A stretch of DNA of 22,004 bases from UBA7236 sp035439505 (GTDB lineage: Bacteria; Bacteroidota; Bacteroidia; Chitinophagales; BACL12), in assembly GCA_035439505.1 (NCBI GenBank), contig DAORKJ010000064.1, forward strand, positions 1-22,004, written 5' to 3'. This document shows positions 1 through 7,748 of the stretch, one piece after another. A program made the translations under genes and the position numbers. The first letter of the stretch is position 1. Every line of letters begins with the position of its first letter. Below the pieces are notes generated by a model that saw nothing but the letters and a program-made list of their open reading frames with translations, did not search any database and was not told where the DNA came from.

Positions 1-190
1 TACATCGGTACATTCACACATTGGTACATCAACACATCTCCGAATGTAATTATTGTAAACCCCAGGTCAACACGTGGGTTGACGACTACGGTAGCTCCGA
101 ATTACATTCCAACTCAGCATCCGGCTGTTAATTGGTACATTCACAAATTGGTACATCATCCGGCTGTTAATCAGCACATCACCACATTAA
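1..190. repeat. Non-coding region of degenerate short direct repeats
   Basis: The stretch downstream of dinB is built from variants of words such as ggtacattcacac, ggtacatca and cagcacatca. A 25-bp unit at 7-31 recurs at 134-158 with one mismatch. A 15-bp word, catccggctgttaat, occurs exactly at 118-132 and 157-171. A nested palindrome lies between the two 25-bp copies. The only open frame here (79-273) simply translates the repeats and runs into dinB on the other strand, so I do not call a gene. Repeat drift of this kind is common between Bacteroidota genes. No spacer regularity is present that would suggest CRISPR. Confidence 0.75.
42..109. repeat. Nested inverted repeat (REP-like palindromic element)
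   Basis: The outer arms gaatgtaatt (42-51) and aattacattc (100-109) are perfect 10-bp complements. Inside them gtcaac (66-71) and gttgac (78-83) form a 6-bp hairpin around acgtgg, and cacgtg (71-76) is itself palindromic. The inner part is noticeably more GC-rich than its surroundings. It may be a REP-like element or a transcript-end structure for dinB, but it lacks a T-tract. No transposase is adjacent. Confidence 0.5.
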
Positions 191-202
191 CAAATCAGCA
201 CA

Positions 203-1342
203 TCACCCAACCCTCTTCACCGCCCCCTCCCCAAACCTTTTTCTCAACAAATCCATTTCCTGATAGAGTTTAATAATATGTTCCGAATCTTCTAATAAAT
301 TAATTTGATATCCTCCGCTTACTAACCCCGAAAAACGAACACCAATTAATCGGATTAATACACGACGGTCGTATAGTTTATCGAATAAATCTTTTACGAG
401 TTTTATTAATGTATGATCAGCAGAAGTGTAGGGAATACGCAATTGTTTGGTATGCGTTTCGAAATCGGAGTACCGAATTTTTACCGCAACATTGGAAGTC
501 AGTTTATTTTCTTTTCGCAACTGATAGGCAAGCCGTTCAGTCATGCCGGCCAAAATTGTTTTCATCCGTTTCACATCTATAGTATCACTTTCAAATGTTT
601 CTTCACTCGAAATTGATTTGCGTTCCGTATAAGGTGTTACCGGTGAATTATCAATACCATTTGCCTTTTTCCAGATTGATTTCCCATTTTCCCCAAGAAT
701 ATTATCCATAATCTCCAGGGGCATTTCCTGCACTGTTTTAATTTTTACAATGCCCATTTTGCGCAACAACTGAGCAGTAACTTCTCCAACCATCGGAATT
801 TTGCGGACCGATAAAGGCGCCAGAAATGATTTCTCAATACCATATTCAATTTTGAGGTGATTATTCGGCTTTGCTTCTCCCGTTGCCACCTTCGAAACTG
901 TTTTGTTTTCCGATAACCCAAAGGAGAGCGGAAGCCCAGTTTCTTTTATCACCCTGTTCCGCAATTCCTGCACATAAGTATACGTCCCAAAAAATTTATC
1001 CATGCCCGTCATGTCGATATAAAACTCATCAATCGACGATTTTTCATACAATGGCACCTTCTCATGAATAATCTCCGTAACCATATTCGAATATTTCGAA
1101 TAATGCTCATAATCGCCACGAACAACAATCGCCTCCGGACATAACATCTTTGCCTGCCGCATCGGCATTGCCGAATGCACCCCAAACGCCCGCGCTTCAT
1201 AACTGCACGACGCCACCACCGCACGATCACCCGTTCCTCCAACCAATACCGGCTTATGCATTAAACGCGAATCTTTTAATCGCTCCACCGAAACAAAAAA
1301 GGTGTCTAAATCCATATGCACCACCACACGATCAACTCCCAT
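203..1342 (-). CDS. dinB: DNA polymerase IV (Y-family translesion polymerase)
   Basis: This is a Y-family polymerase that copies past damaged template bases with low fidelity. The N-terminal palm carries DLDTFF (residues 11-16), giving metal-binding Asp11 and an aromatic steric gate at Phe16. The second catalytic motif is SSIDEFYIDMTG, with the Asp-Glu pair. Helix-hairpin-helix thumb and little-finger regions follow. An internal QINLL near the C-terminus resembles a sliding-clamp binding motif, which this lineage carries before the end of the protein rather than at its tip. I start at the ATG at 1342 because GGAGG (complement 1348-1352) sits five bases upstream. A TTG four codons earlier overlaps that ribosome site and is less likely. 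Length 379 aa is slightly above the usual 350-360. It has its own promoter and follows ald after 192 bp. The family assignment is secure. Confidence 0.95.
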   Translation of the reverse strand: MGVDRVVVHMDLDTFFVSVERLKDSRLMHKPVLVGGTGDRAVVASCSYEARAFGVHSAMPMRQAKMLCPEAIVVRGDYEHYSKYSNMVTEIIHEKVPLYEKSSIDEFYIDMTGMDKFFGTYTYVQELRNRVIKETGLPLSFGLSENKTVSKVATGEAKPNNHLKIEYGIEKSFLAPLSVRKIPMVGEVTAQLLRKMGIVKIKTVQEMPLEIMDNILGENGKSIWKKANGIDNSPVTPYTERKSISSEETFESDTIDVKRMKTILAGMTERLAYQLRKENKLTSNVAVKIRYSDFETHTKQLRIPYTSADHTLIKLVKDLFDKLYDRRVLIRLIGVRFSGLVSGGYQINLLEDSEHIIKLYQEMDLLRKRFGEGAVKRVG

Positions 1343-1364
1343 AATGACCTCCAACTTTGAAAGT

Positions 1365-1397
1365 CAAATATAATGACATATTGTTGGCATTTTCAAT
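1365..1397 (-). promoter_or_regulatory. Predicted Bacteroidota-type promoter for dinB
   Basis: On the minus strand tatatttg (complement of 1365-1372) matches the TAnnTTTG -7 box. An attg (complement of 1394-1397) lies 21 bp upstream, fitting the loose -33 element. The -7 box ends about 22 bp before the chosen ATG. I see no clear LexA-type palindrome, so SOS control is not supported by sequence. Confidence 0.5.
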
Positions 1398-1534
1398 AAA
1401 ATTGTCAAAAAAAGTTATAAACATCAATAAAAGCAAGGAAATGAATAGTCAGTATATCTGACATGCATGGAAATGCAGAAAAACCTAGGGGAATAATCCA
1501 AATCTCATACCAGATTCCAATACCGGGAAATCTA

Positions 1535-2764
1535 TTACATCGAACTCGTAATAAGTAAATTAATGTCGGTAAATTTTAAACCCATTTTCTGACCGAGATA
1601 CTGATTAGTCAAATGCCCTTTATAGATATAAACCCCATGACGAACTCCCGGCAATACACGGATAAGATTTTCTAAGCCGCCATATTCATTAAACTGCATT
1701 AATGTACTGGCTGTAATATTGCTGATAGCATAACTTGCAGTACGAGGCACTCGCGAAGCGATATTGGGTACACAATAATGTATTACATCATGTTTAATAA
1801 AAGTAGGCTGATCATGTGTAGTGACTTCACTGGTCTCGATACATCCACCCTGGTCGATACTCACATCAATAATTACACTGCCGGGTTTCATTTCCTGCAC
1901 CATCGCCTCAGTGACAATAACCGGCGAACGACCATTTTCGGAATGAATAGCTCCAACTACCACATCGGCTGTTCTGATATCATTTAATAAACGACGATTA
2001 TTAATTACTGAAGTATAAAAACGTTCGCCAATATTATTTTGTAAACGAGAAAGTTTATAAACATTATTATCATAAATTTTTACCGTAGCACCCAAACCCA
2101 AAGCAGCACGTGTAGCAAATTCTCCAACAACACCTGCACCTAAAATAAGTACTTGCGTTGGCGGAATTCCGGATAAACCTCCTAATAAATAACCACGGCC
2201 ATGAACGGCATCTGCCAATAATTCACTTGCAATTAATATTGCGCTGCTACCGGCAATTTCACTCATGCAACGAACAAAGGCATAAGTATTACTTTCATCT
2301 TTGATATATTCAAATGCAAGTGCAGTTACCTGTTTTTTGGATAACTCATTAATGATTTCTTTTTTTAATGTAGGAAGATGTAATGGAGAAATTAATATTT
2401 GTCCATGTTTAAACAAACTCATTTCATCTTCGGTAGGTGGGGTCACTTTTAAAATGATATCAGCTTCAAAAACCTGTTTTCTATCATAATAAATTTGTGC
2501 TCCGGCTTCACTATAATCTTTATCGCTAAAACGGGCACCTTCACCGGCTTTAGTTTCAATTACAATTCGATGACCTTGTGCAACCAAAGTTTCAACACTA
2601 TCCGGGGTTAATGGAACCCTGTTTTCCTGAAATGCAATTTCACGTGGAATACCAATAAATAATCGTTGCTTCTTACTGTCCACTTCAGCATATTTTTCCA
2701 ACGTTTGCAACCCGGCAGCTGCTGCCAGTTCCGAAATGATAGATTTAGGGGTCTGCTCACTCAT
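1535..2764 (-). CDS. ald: Alanine dehydrogenase (N-terminally extended)
   Basis: This NAD-dependent enzyme reversibly deaminates L-alanine to pyruvate and ammonia. The core begins near residue 35 (IGIPREIAFQENRVPLTP), and Arg49 matches the substrate-binding Arg15 of classical enzymes. Lys106 and His129 fall near the expected Lys/His active-site positions. The Rossmann glycine motif is GAGVVGEFATRAALGLGA. The active-site aspartate is Asp304 in DVSIDQGGCIET, an offset of 34 from the usual Asp270. At 409 aa it is longer than the usual 370 because of a helical N-terminal extension of about 34 residues. Related PntA-type transhydrogenase subunits share the fold, but DQGGCIET and the absence of a PntB partner favour alanine dehydrogenase. 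It starts 20 bp after the membrane-protein gene and looks like the last gene of the porX operon. It could feed peptide-derived alanine into central metabolism. Confidence 0.92.
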   Translation of the reverse strand: MSEQTPKSIISELAAAAGLQTLEKYAEVDSKKQRLFIGIPREIAFQENRVPLTPDSVETLVAQGHRIVIETKAGEGARFSDKDYSEAGAQIYYDRKQVFEADIILKVTPPTEDEMSLFKHGQILISPLHLPTLKKEIINELSKKQVTALAFEYIKDESNTYAFVRCMSEIAGSSAILIASELLADAVHGRGYLLGGLSGIPPTQVLILGAGVVGEFATRAALGLGATVKIYDNNVYKLSRLQNNIGERFYTSVINNRRLLNDIRTADVVVGAIHSENGRSPVIVTEAMVQEMKPGSVIIDVSIDQGGCIETSEVTTHDQPTFIKHDVIHYCVPNIASRVPRTASYAISNITASTLMQFNEYGGLENLIRVLPGVRHGVYIYKGHLTNQYLGQKMGLKFTDINLLITSSM

Positions 2765-2784
2765 GTTTTAAAGATACAATAAAT

Positions 2785-3273
2785 TTATTTTCCACCAATT
2801 GATAAGTGTTCCAGCAGTTTAATTTTTTTTCTGGTGAAATAAAGCACCAATAACCCAATAACACCAAAGCTGCAATCTATAAGCTGATGTTCAAAAGGTA
2901 TATGTCTGATTGGCCCGAAAATAAAAGCAACCGGAAATATGATAACACAACACCACATAGCCCATTCAATAATCCAAATATTTTTAATAGGGTCCTTGTA
3001 TACACCGATAAATAAAATGGCTATAACAATATGTGCGTAAGCAAGCCAGTCAATTCCGTAAATAATAAATGGGTATTGTTTTTCTGTAGCCGTCAAACCC
3101 TCAAGCACACCTTGCATCCAAATAACCAACCATGAAGGAAATATATTATCATGCGCTAATAACCAAGTTAATTCACTAATTAATGGAATAGCTGTAATGC
3201 CCGCAAACAATAACCCAAACATGAAAAAAAGTATCAGCATTCTTATTTGTCGTAACACTTTTTTTGCTTCCAT
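2785..3273 (-). CDS. Uncharacterised four-helix membrane protein
   Basis: I do not recognise a named function. The 162-residue product has four predicted membrane helices at about 12-32, 74-92, 101-120 and 130-147. It starts with a basic segment and ends with a basic tail (TRKKIKLLEH). Polar residues sit in or beside the helices: Asp75 and His81 in YGIDWLAYAHIV, Glu103, and the segment RHIPFEHQLIDCSFG (123-137) with two His and an Asp. From memory, similar proteins with a DWLA-AH and an R-IP-LID-SFG signature occur in several phyla, always annotated hypothetical. It sits between tsaE (11 bp upstream) and ald (20 bp downstream), so it is almost certainly co-transcribed. That is no strong clue to role, because the neighbours are functionally mixed. 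Confidence 0.85.
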   Translation of the reverse strand: MEAKKVLRQIRMLILFFMFGLLFAGITAIPLISELTWLLAHDNIFPSWLVIWMQGVLEGLTATEKQYPFIIYGIDWLAYAHIVIAILFIGVYKDPIKNIWIIEWAMWCCVIIFPVAFIFGPIRHIPFEHQLIDCSFGVIGLLVLYFTRKKIKLLEHLSIGGK

Positions 3274-3284
3274 AAATTGTAAAA

Positions 3285-3716
3285 TTAATTGTTATTATTC
3301 CAGGTGACGTGGATTTTTCTTTCTTGTGTAGAAATTGTAGTAATATGAATTTGCACAAATTGATAATCTTCATAAACCGGTTCAATTATTTCCGGCCACT
3401 CTATAAATACGTAATCATTGTTTTCAAGATATTCGATAAACCCAATTTCTTGTAATTCGGTAGGATTGTTTATTCGAAATAAATCGAAATGATATATTTT
3501 CGATTTGCCCTTATATTCATTTACAATAGAAAATGTAGGAGAGGAGGTAGGTTCGGTTACGCCTAAAACCAAACAAATGGATTTAATCAACGTTGTTTTA
3601 CCGGCACCCATTTGACCATAAAATGCAATTTTTTTTAATGGGGAGATGGCAGCTATCAGCTCCTCTGCAATGCGAGGTAAATCATCAACACTATGCGATA
3701 GCCATGTTTGTTCCAC
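3285..3716 (-). CDS. tsaE: tRNA threonylcarbamoyladenosine biosynthesis ATPase TsaE
   Basis: TsaE is the ATPase that works with TsaB and TsaD to place threonylcarbamoyl on A37 of ANN-decoding tRNAs. The Walker A motif is GQMGAGKTT at residues 34-42. Other family marks are SSPTFSIVNEY, HFDLFR and FIEWPE, all in the usual order, and 143 aa is a normal length. The start is GTG at 3716: an in-frame TAA lies four codons upstream, and no ATG precedes the P-loop. It is downstream of porX across an 83-bp gap holding a perfect hairpin, and 11 bp before the membrane-protein gene. As I recall, a porX, tsaE, ald neighbourhood recurs in Bacteroidota. Confidence 0.96.
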   Translation of the reverse strand: MEQTWLSHSVDDLPRIAEELIAAISPLKKIAFYGQMGAGKTTLIKSICLVLGVTEPTSSPTFSIVNEYKGKSKIYHFDLFRINNPTELQEIGFIEYLENNDYVFIEWPEIIEPVYEDYQFVQIHITTISTQERKIHVTWNNNN

Positions 3717-3727
3717 GGGGTAAAATT

Positions 3728-3760
3728 AAAATAATCATGGCGGATTACCATGATTATTTT
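3728..3760. repeat. Perfect 13-bp inverted repeat between porX and tsaE
   Basis: The arms aaaataatcatgg (3728-3740) and ccatgattatttt (3748-3760) are exact complements around the 7-base loop cggatta. On the minus-strand transcript this makes a hairpin between the porX stop and the tsaE GTG. The stem is mostly A-T, with A and T runs at its base, so it could act as a weak terminator in either direction, an RNA-processing site or a protein-binding palindrome. Confidence 0.7.
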
Positions 3761-3799
3761 CATAAAATTGATCTTATTATTTCACAAAAAGTGAATTAT

Positions 3800-5353
3800 T
3801 TAGAAACTTTCAAAAACAGCAAATGGCACTATCATTTCTTCTAAACTTACACCACCATGCTGAAAGGTATTTTTGAAGTAATTAACGTAGTAATTATAAT
3901 TGTTAGGATAGGCAAAAAAACAATCTTCTTTAGCAAAAATAAATGTGCTGCTGATATGTTGTTTAGGTAAACAAGCATCTCCCGGGTTTTTCACCTCGAA
4001 TACATCCTTTTTATTAAACTGTAAATTTTTACCGCTTTTATATCGCAAATTGGTTGTCGTATTCCTATCTGCAACAACTTTACTTGGTGTATTTACGCGA
4101 ATTGTCCCATGATCAGTAGTAATAATGATGCGCACTTTCTTTTCCGCTAATTTGCGCAAAGCATTGTATAAAGGGGAATGGTCGAACCACGACCTGGTTA
4201 ATGAACGATAAGCAGTTTCATCACTTGCCAATTCTTTTAGTACTTCCATTTCTGTTCGGGCATGCGAAAGCATATCTACAAAATTGTAAACAATTGCATT
4301 AAAATCGCTTGTCATTAAATTTAATATATTCTCTTCAAGTTGTTTACCTTCTGCGTGGTTTAAAATTTTATGATAAGTATATTTGAAATTTAAACGATTG
4401 CGGACAATCTGATCTTTTAAAAACTCTGGTTCCTGCATGTTTTTACCGCCTTCGTCTTCATCATTCAACCATAATGAAGGTAACCTTTTTTCAATTTCAC
4501 TCGGCATCATACCGGCAAAAATGGCATTACGCGCATACTGTGTTGCCGTTGGTAAAATACTATAAAAATAATCCTCCGATTTTAATTTAAACGACTCGGA
4601 AATCATTGGCTCAATTATTTTCCACTGGTCGAATCGCAAATTGTCAATTAATATAAAAAACGTTGGTACTTTATCGGTCATTAACGGAAATACTTTTTCC
4701 GTTAATAAATTATGTGACATTACAGGACCTTTTGTTTTGCCATTTACCCAGTTAATATAATTTTTATCGATAAACTTTCCGAATTCAACGTTAGCTTCAG
4801 CTTTTTGAGAGGTAAGCACCTCTTTCATATTTGTAGCGCCTGTTTTATCTAATTGAATTTCCCAATGCACTAATTTCTTATAAATGTCGAACCATTGCTC
4901 TGCATCTAATGCATCCTGTAAAGTGAAAAATATTTTTTGAAATTCTTTCTGATAATTACTATCTGTTTTTTCAGATACTAAACGTTTATTGTCTACAATT
5001 TTTTTAATTGCAAGTAAAATTTGTTGGGACTTAACAGGTTTAATTAAATAGTCGCTGATTTGCGAACCAATGGCTTCTTCCATCAAACCTTCTGTTTCAT
5101 TTTTTGTAATCATAACAATTGGAACCGAAGGACGTTTTTCCTTAATCAATTGTAAGGTTTCAAGGCCGGATAAACCTGGCATACCCTCATCTAAAAAAAT
5201 CAAATCCACCTGTGGATCTGTACATTTGTCTATGGCATCTTGTCCATTACTTACCGCAACTACATCATATCCCTTTTCTTCCAAAAACAGAATTTGTGGT
5301 TTTAATAAATCAATCTCATCATCAGCCCATAAAATGGTTATATCATTCTTCAT
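3800..5353 (-). CDS. porX: PorX-type response regulator with PglZ phosphatase domain
   Basis: In Porphyromonas, PorX is the response regulator partnered with the PorY kinase that controls the type IX secretion system. It joins a CheY-like receiver to an alkaline-phosphatase-fold PglZ effector. Here the receiver spans residues 1-120, with the acidic pair Asp11/Asp12, phospho-acceptor Asp55 (IFLDEGMPG), Thr83 and Lys105 (YLIKP). A helical linker follows. The PglZ domain (about 200-517) shows FFILIDNLRFDQW, LPTAT with candidate Thr nucleophiles at 269/271, FVDMLSHAR, TTDHGT (Asp414, His415) and QHGGVSLEEM (His499). These are the metal and catalytic positions expected of an active enzyme. The length of 517 aa matches PorX. 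The gene leads a minus-strand operon with tsaE and ald, diverging from the HD/lipid A operon. A T9SS cargo gene (20190-21947) lies in the same window, but the sensor PorY does not. Confidence 0.94.
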   Translation of the reverse strand: MKNDITILWADDEIDLLKPQILFLEEKGYDVVAVSNGQDAIDKCTDPQVDLIFLDEGMPGLSGLETLQLIKEKRPSVPIVMITKNETEGLMEEAIGSQISDYLIKPVKSQQILLAIKKIVDNKRLVSEKTDSNYQKEFQKIFFTLQDALDAEQWFDIYKKLVHWEIQLDKTGATNMKEVLTSQKAEANVEFGKFIDKNYINWVNGKTKGPVMSHNLLTEKVFPLMTDKVPTFFILIDNLRFDQWKIIEPMISESFKLKSEDYFYSILPTATQYARNAIFAGMMPSEIEKRLPSLWLNDEDEGGKNMQEPEFLKDQIVRNRLNFKYTYHKILNHAEGKQLEENILNLMTSDFNAIVYNFVDMLSHARTEMEVLKELASDETAYRSLTRSWFDHSPLYNALRKLAEKKVRIIITTDHGTIRVNTPSKVVADRNTTTNLRYKSGKNLQFNKKDVFEVKNPGDACLPKQHISSTFIFAKEDCFFAYPNNYNYYVNYFKNTFQHGGVSLEEMIVPFAVFESF

Positions 5354-5387
5354 AAATACAGTAATTTTGCAACGTTCAAATAAAATG

Positions 5388-5416
5388 CAAAGATAGGTGT
5401 ATATCCGCTTTGCAAC
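5388..5416 (-). promoter_or_regulatory. Predicted promoter for the porX operon
   Basis: On the minus strand tatctttg (complement of 5388-5395) fits TAnnTTTG exactly. A gttg (complement of 5413-5416) lies 17 bp upstream. The -7 box ends about 34 bp before the porX ATG. The 102-bp divergent gap must also hold the promoter for the HD/lpx operon, which I could not assign convincingly. Confidence 0.5.
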
Positions 5417-5455
5417 ACTTCAAGGTAAGTAAAAACTAACTATAAACAACAAGTT

Positions 5456-6682
5456 TTGAATAAAAGAAAGATAATAAACGATCCGGTTTATGGTTTTATT
5501 ACCATTCCCTACGAAATTATTTATGATATTGTAGAACATCCCTGGTTTCAGCGCCTTCGCAGAATTCAGCAATTAGGCCTCAGCCATTTGGTTTACCCCG
5601 GAGCAATTCATACGCGTTTTCACCACGCTTTAGGTGCCATGCATTTGATGGGCAAGGCTATAAACGTATTGCGCACCAAGGGCAAAGAAATTACTGAAAA
5701 AGAAGCAGAAGCGGCTACTATCGCCATCTTGCTGCATGATATTGGTCACGGCCCATTTTCACATGCCTTGGAAAAAACTATTCTCACCAATGTGCATCAC
5801 GAAGAGATGTCCATTTTGTTCATGCAAAAACTCAATCATCAACTCAACAACCGACTTGCGCTCGCTATCGATATTTTCACAGACAAATACCACAAAAAGT
5901 TTCTTCATCAATTGGTGAGCAGTCAGTTGGATGTTGACCGCCTCGATTATTTAACCCGTGACAGTTATTTTACGGGTGTTCATGAAGGTGTAATTGGTTA
6001 CGACAGGCTTATCGAGATGATGGATGTAGAAAATGATGAGCTGGTAATCGAACAAAAAGGCATTTATTCAGTAGAAAAATTCATCATCGCACGCAGGGTA
6101 ATGTATTGGCAGGTGTATTTGCATAAAACAGTGATTTGTGCCGAACAGATGCTCATTAAAACGTTGAAGCGAGCAAAGTATCTGGCCAAGAGTGGAACCC
6201 ACCTGTTTGCTACCCCTGCACTCCATTTTTTCCTTTATCACGATGTAGAATTAAAAGATTTCAACACCAATGTTGAGTTGTTGGACATGTATGCACATCT
6301 CGATGATACCGACATTTATGCATCCCTAAAAGAGTGGGAGCGATGCGACGACAAAGTACTTTCCTTCCTGAGCAGGGGAATAATCAACCGGAAATTATTC
6401 CGCATCGAACTGGAAAGTGAACCAATCAGCGCTCAGAAAATCAATAAAATCACTAGTTCTGTCAAATCGGCTTATAATATTCAGGATGAATTCGATTTAC
6501 AATACTATGTATTTAACGATGTTACCACCAATAGTGCCTATAATCTTGAAGCGAATAATATTAATATCAAACTTCGCTCCGGTAATGTTGTAGATGTGAC
6601 TAACGCAAGCGACCATCTCAACCTCGCGGCTTTGGCGGGTACGGTTGTAAAGCATTATATTTGCTACCCGAAAGAAAATTGA
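5456..6682 (+). CDS. HD-domain phosphohydrolase (COG1078/YwfO-like)
   Basis: This is a metal-dependent HD-superfamily hydrolase. The order FHHALGAMHLMG (55-66), HDIGHGPFSHALE (94-106) and QLDVDRLDYLTRDSYFTGV is that of the COG1078 group, some members of which hydrolyse dNTPs. The HD pair is His94/Asp95, and the upstream and downstream His and Asp metal ligands are intact. At 408 aa it has the usual length, with a variable C-terminal half. The start is TTG at 5456: an in-frame TAA lies at 5426-5428, no ATG occurs before residue 62, and the conserved opening KIINDPVYGFI requires this start. It ends 4 bp before lpxD, so it is probably the first gene of the lipid A operon. A direct role in lipid A synthesis is not known; the tight spacing suggests shared expression only. 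The substrate cannot be read from sequence. Confidence 0.9.
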   Translation: MNKRKIINDPVYGFITIPYEIIYDIVEHPWFQRLRRIQQLGLSHLVYPGAIHTRFHHALGAMHLMGKAINVLRTKGKEITEKEAEAATIAILLHDIGHGPFSHALEKTILTNVHHEEMSILFMQKLNHQLNNRLALAIDIFTDKYHKKFLHQLVSSQLDVDRLDYLTRDSYFTGVHEGVIGYDRLIEMMDVENDELVIEQKGIYSVEKFIIARRVMYWQVYLHKTVICAEQMLIKTLKRAKYLAKSGTHLFATPALHFFLYHDVELKDFNTNVELLDMYAHLDDTDIYASLKEWERCDDKVLSFLSRGIINRKLFRIELESEPISAQKINKITSSVKSAYNIQDEFDLQYYVFNDVTTNSAYNLEANNINIKLRSGNVVDVTNASDHLNLAALAGTVVKHYICYPKEN

Positions 6683-6686
6683 CCGA

Positions 6687-7730
6687 ATGGAGTTTACTGC
6701 ACGCGAGCTATGCGACTTTTTACAAGGAACACTTGAAGGAGACCCGTTTGTAAAGGTGCATAAACCTGCCAAGATTGAAGAAGGTGTTGAAGGAGATGTT
6801 TGTTTTCTCGCCAATCCCAAATATTTAGCCTACGCTTATACTACAAAAGCATCGGTTTTGATTGTGAATGAAAGTCAGCTTTTTGAACAACCTGTTCAAG
6901 CTACCATTATCAGAGTGAAAGATGCTTATTCAAGTATAGCAATGGTTTTAGACCAGTATAAAATAATGAACAACGCCTCAGGCAAACGAACTGTTGAACA
7001 GTATACTGCAATCTCGAAACTGGCTAAAGTTGGTGAAAATGTGCATATCGGTGCATTTACAGTGGTAAGTGATGAGGCTGAAATAGGAAACGATACTTAC
7101 ATCCACCCAAATGTTTTTATTGGATTGAGGGTTAAAATTGGCAAAAACACAACTATTTATCCCGGAGCAGTGCTTTTAGACGATTGTGTGATAGGTAATG
7201 ATGTAATTATCGGTTCAGGCACAATTCTTGGCAGTGATGGCTTTGGCTTTGCACCGCAACCCGACGGTACTTATAAAAAAGTGGCACAAACCGGCAATGT
7301 AGTGATTGAAGATAATGTTGAAATTGGGGCAAATACCACTATCGACAGGGCTACCATGGGTTCAACCATTATCAGGAAAGGTGCAAAACTGGATAACCTT
7401 ATTCAGATTGCGCATAACGTTGAAATTGGTGAAAATACTGTTATTGCTGCCCAAACCGGGATTTCCGGTAGCACAAAAGTGGGCAAAAATTGTATTGTAG
7501 GTGGGCAGGTTGGCATAGTTGGACATATTACCATTTCAGATGGAACACGCATAAATGCACAAAGTGGAGTTTCAAAAAGCATAAAAGGAAATAATATCGC
7601 AGTTACCGGTTCACCGGCATTTGAATATACAGATAGTATGCGCAGTCAGGTAATTTACCGCAGATTGCCGGAACTAATGGAGAAATTAGCTGCATTGGAA
7701 GCAAAAGTTAGTGCACTGGAAAATAAGTAA
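6687..7730 (+). CDS. lpxD: UDP-3-O-acylglucosamine N-acyltransferase LpxD
   Basis: LpxD catalyses the third step of lipid A synthesis, N-acylating UDP-3-O-acylglucosamine with a hydroxyacyl-ACP. The N-terminal uridine-binding domain (1-100) contains GDVCFLANPKYLAYAYTTKASVLIV. A left-handed beta helix follows with repeated I-G-x-x-x-x-I hexads (about 105-310). The catalytic His is His243 in IQIAHNVEIG. A C-terminal helix (RRLPELMEKLAALEAKVSALENK, split by Pro) ends the protein and is typical of the family. At 347 aa it is full length. It begins 4 bp after the HD gene stop and is followed after 18 bp by lpxC/fabZ, which uses its product. Confidence 0.97.
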   Translation: MEFTARELCDFLQGTLEGDPFVKVHKPAKIEEGVEGDVCFLANPKYLAYAYTTKASVLIVNESQLFEQPVQATIIRVKDAYSSIAMVLDQYKIMNNASGKRTVEQYTAISKLAKVGENVHIGAFTVVSDEAEIGNDTYIHPNVFIGLRVKIGKNTTIYPGAVLLDDCVIGNDVIIGSGTILGSDGFGFAPQPDGTYKKVAQTGNVVIEDNVEIGANTTIDRATMGSTIIRKGAKLDNLIQIAHNVEIGENTVIAAQTGISGSTKVGKNCIVGGQVGIVGHITISDGTRINAQSGVSKSIKGNNIAVTGSPAFEYTDSMRSQVIYRRLPELMEKLAALEAKVSALENK

Positions 7731-7748
7731 GATTTACATTCAAAGAAA

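Noticed and set aside
1..190. Possible CRISPR array
   Set aside because: The repeated words vary, overlap and are not separated by unique spacers of constant length; no cas gene is present.
79..273. 64-residue plus-strand open frame in the repeat region
   Set aside because: It translates the degenerate repeats into His/Thr/Pro-rich sequence, overlaps the 3' end of dinB on the other strand and has no ribosome site or family resemblance.
1343..1354. TTG start adding four residues to DinB
   Set aside because: The TTG overlaps the GGAGG site that serves the ATG at 1342, and the added residues are not part of the conserved N-terminus.
3593..3844. 83-residue plus-strand frame across the tsaE-porX gap
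   Set aside because: It reads through the ends of two confident minus-strand genes and the palindrome between them, with no recognisable protein features.
5070..5396. 108-residue frame antisense to the porX receiver
   Set aside because: It is the shadow of a conserved coding sequence, and no independent evidence such as a promoter or homology pattern supports it.
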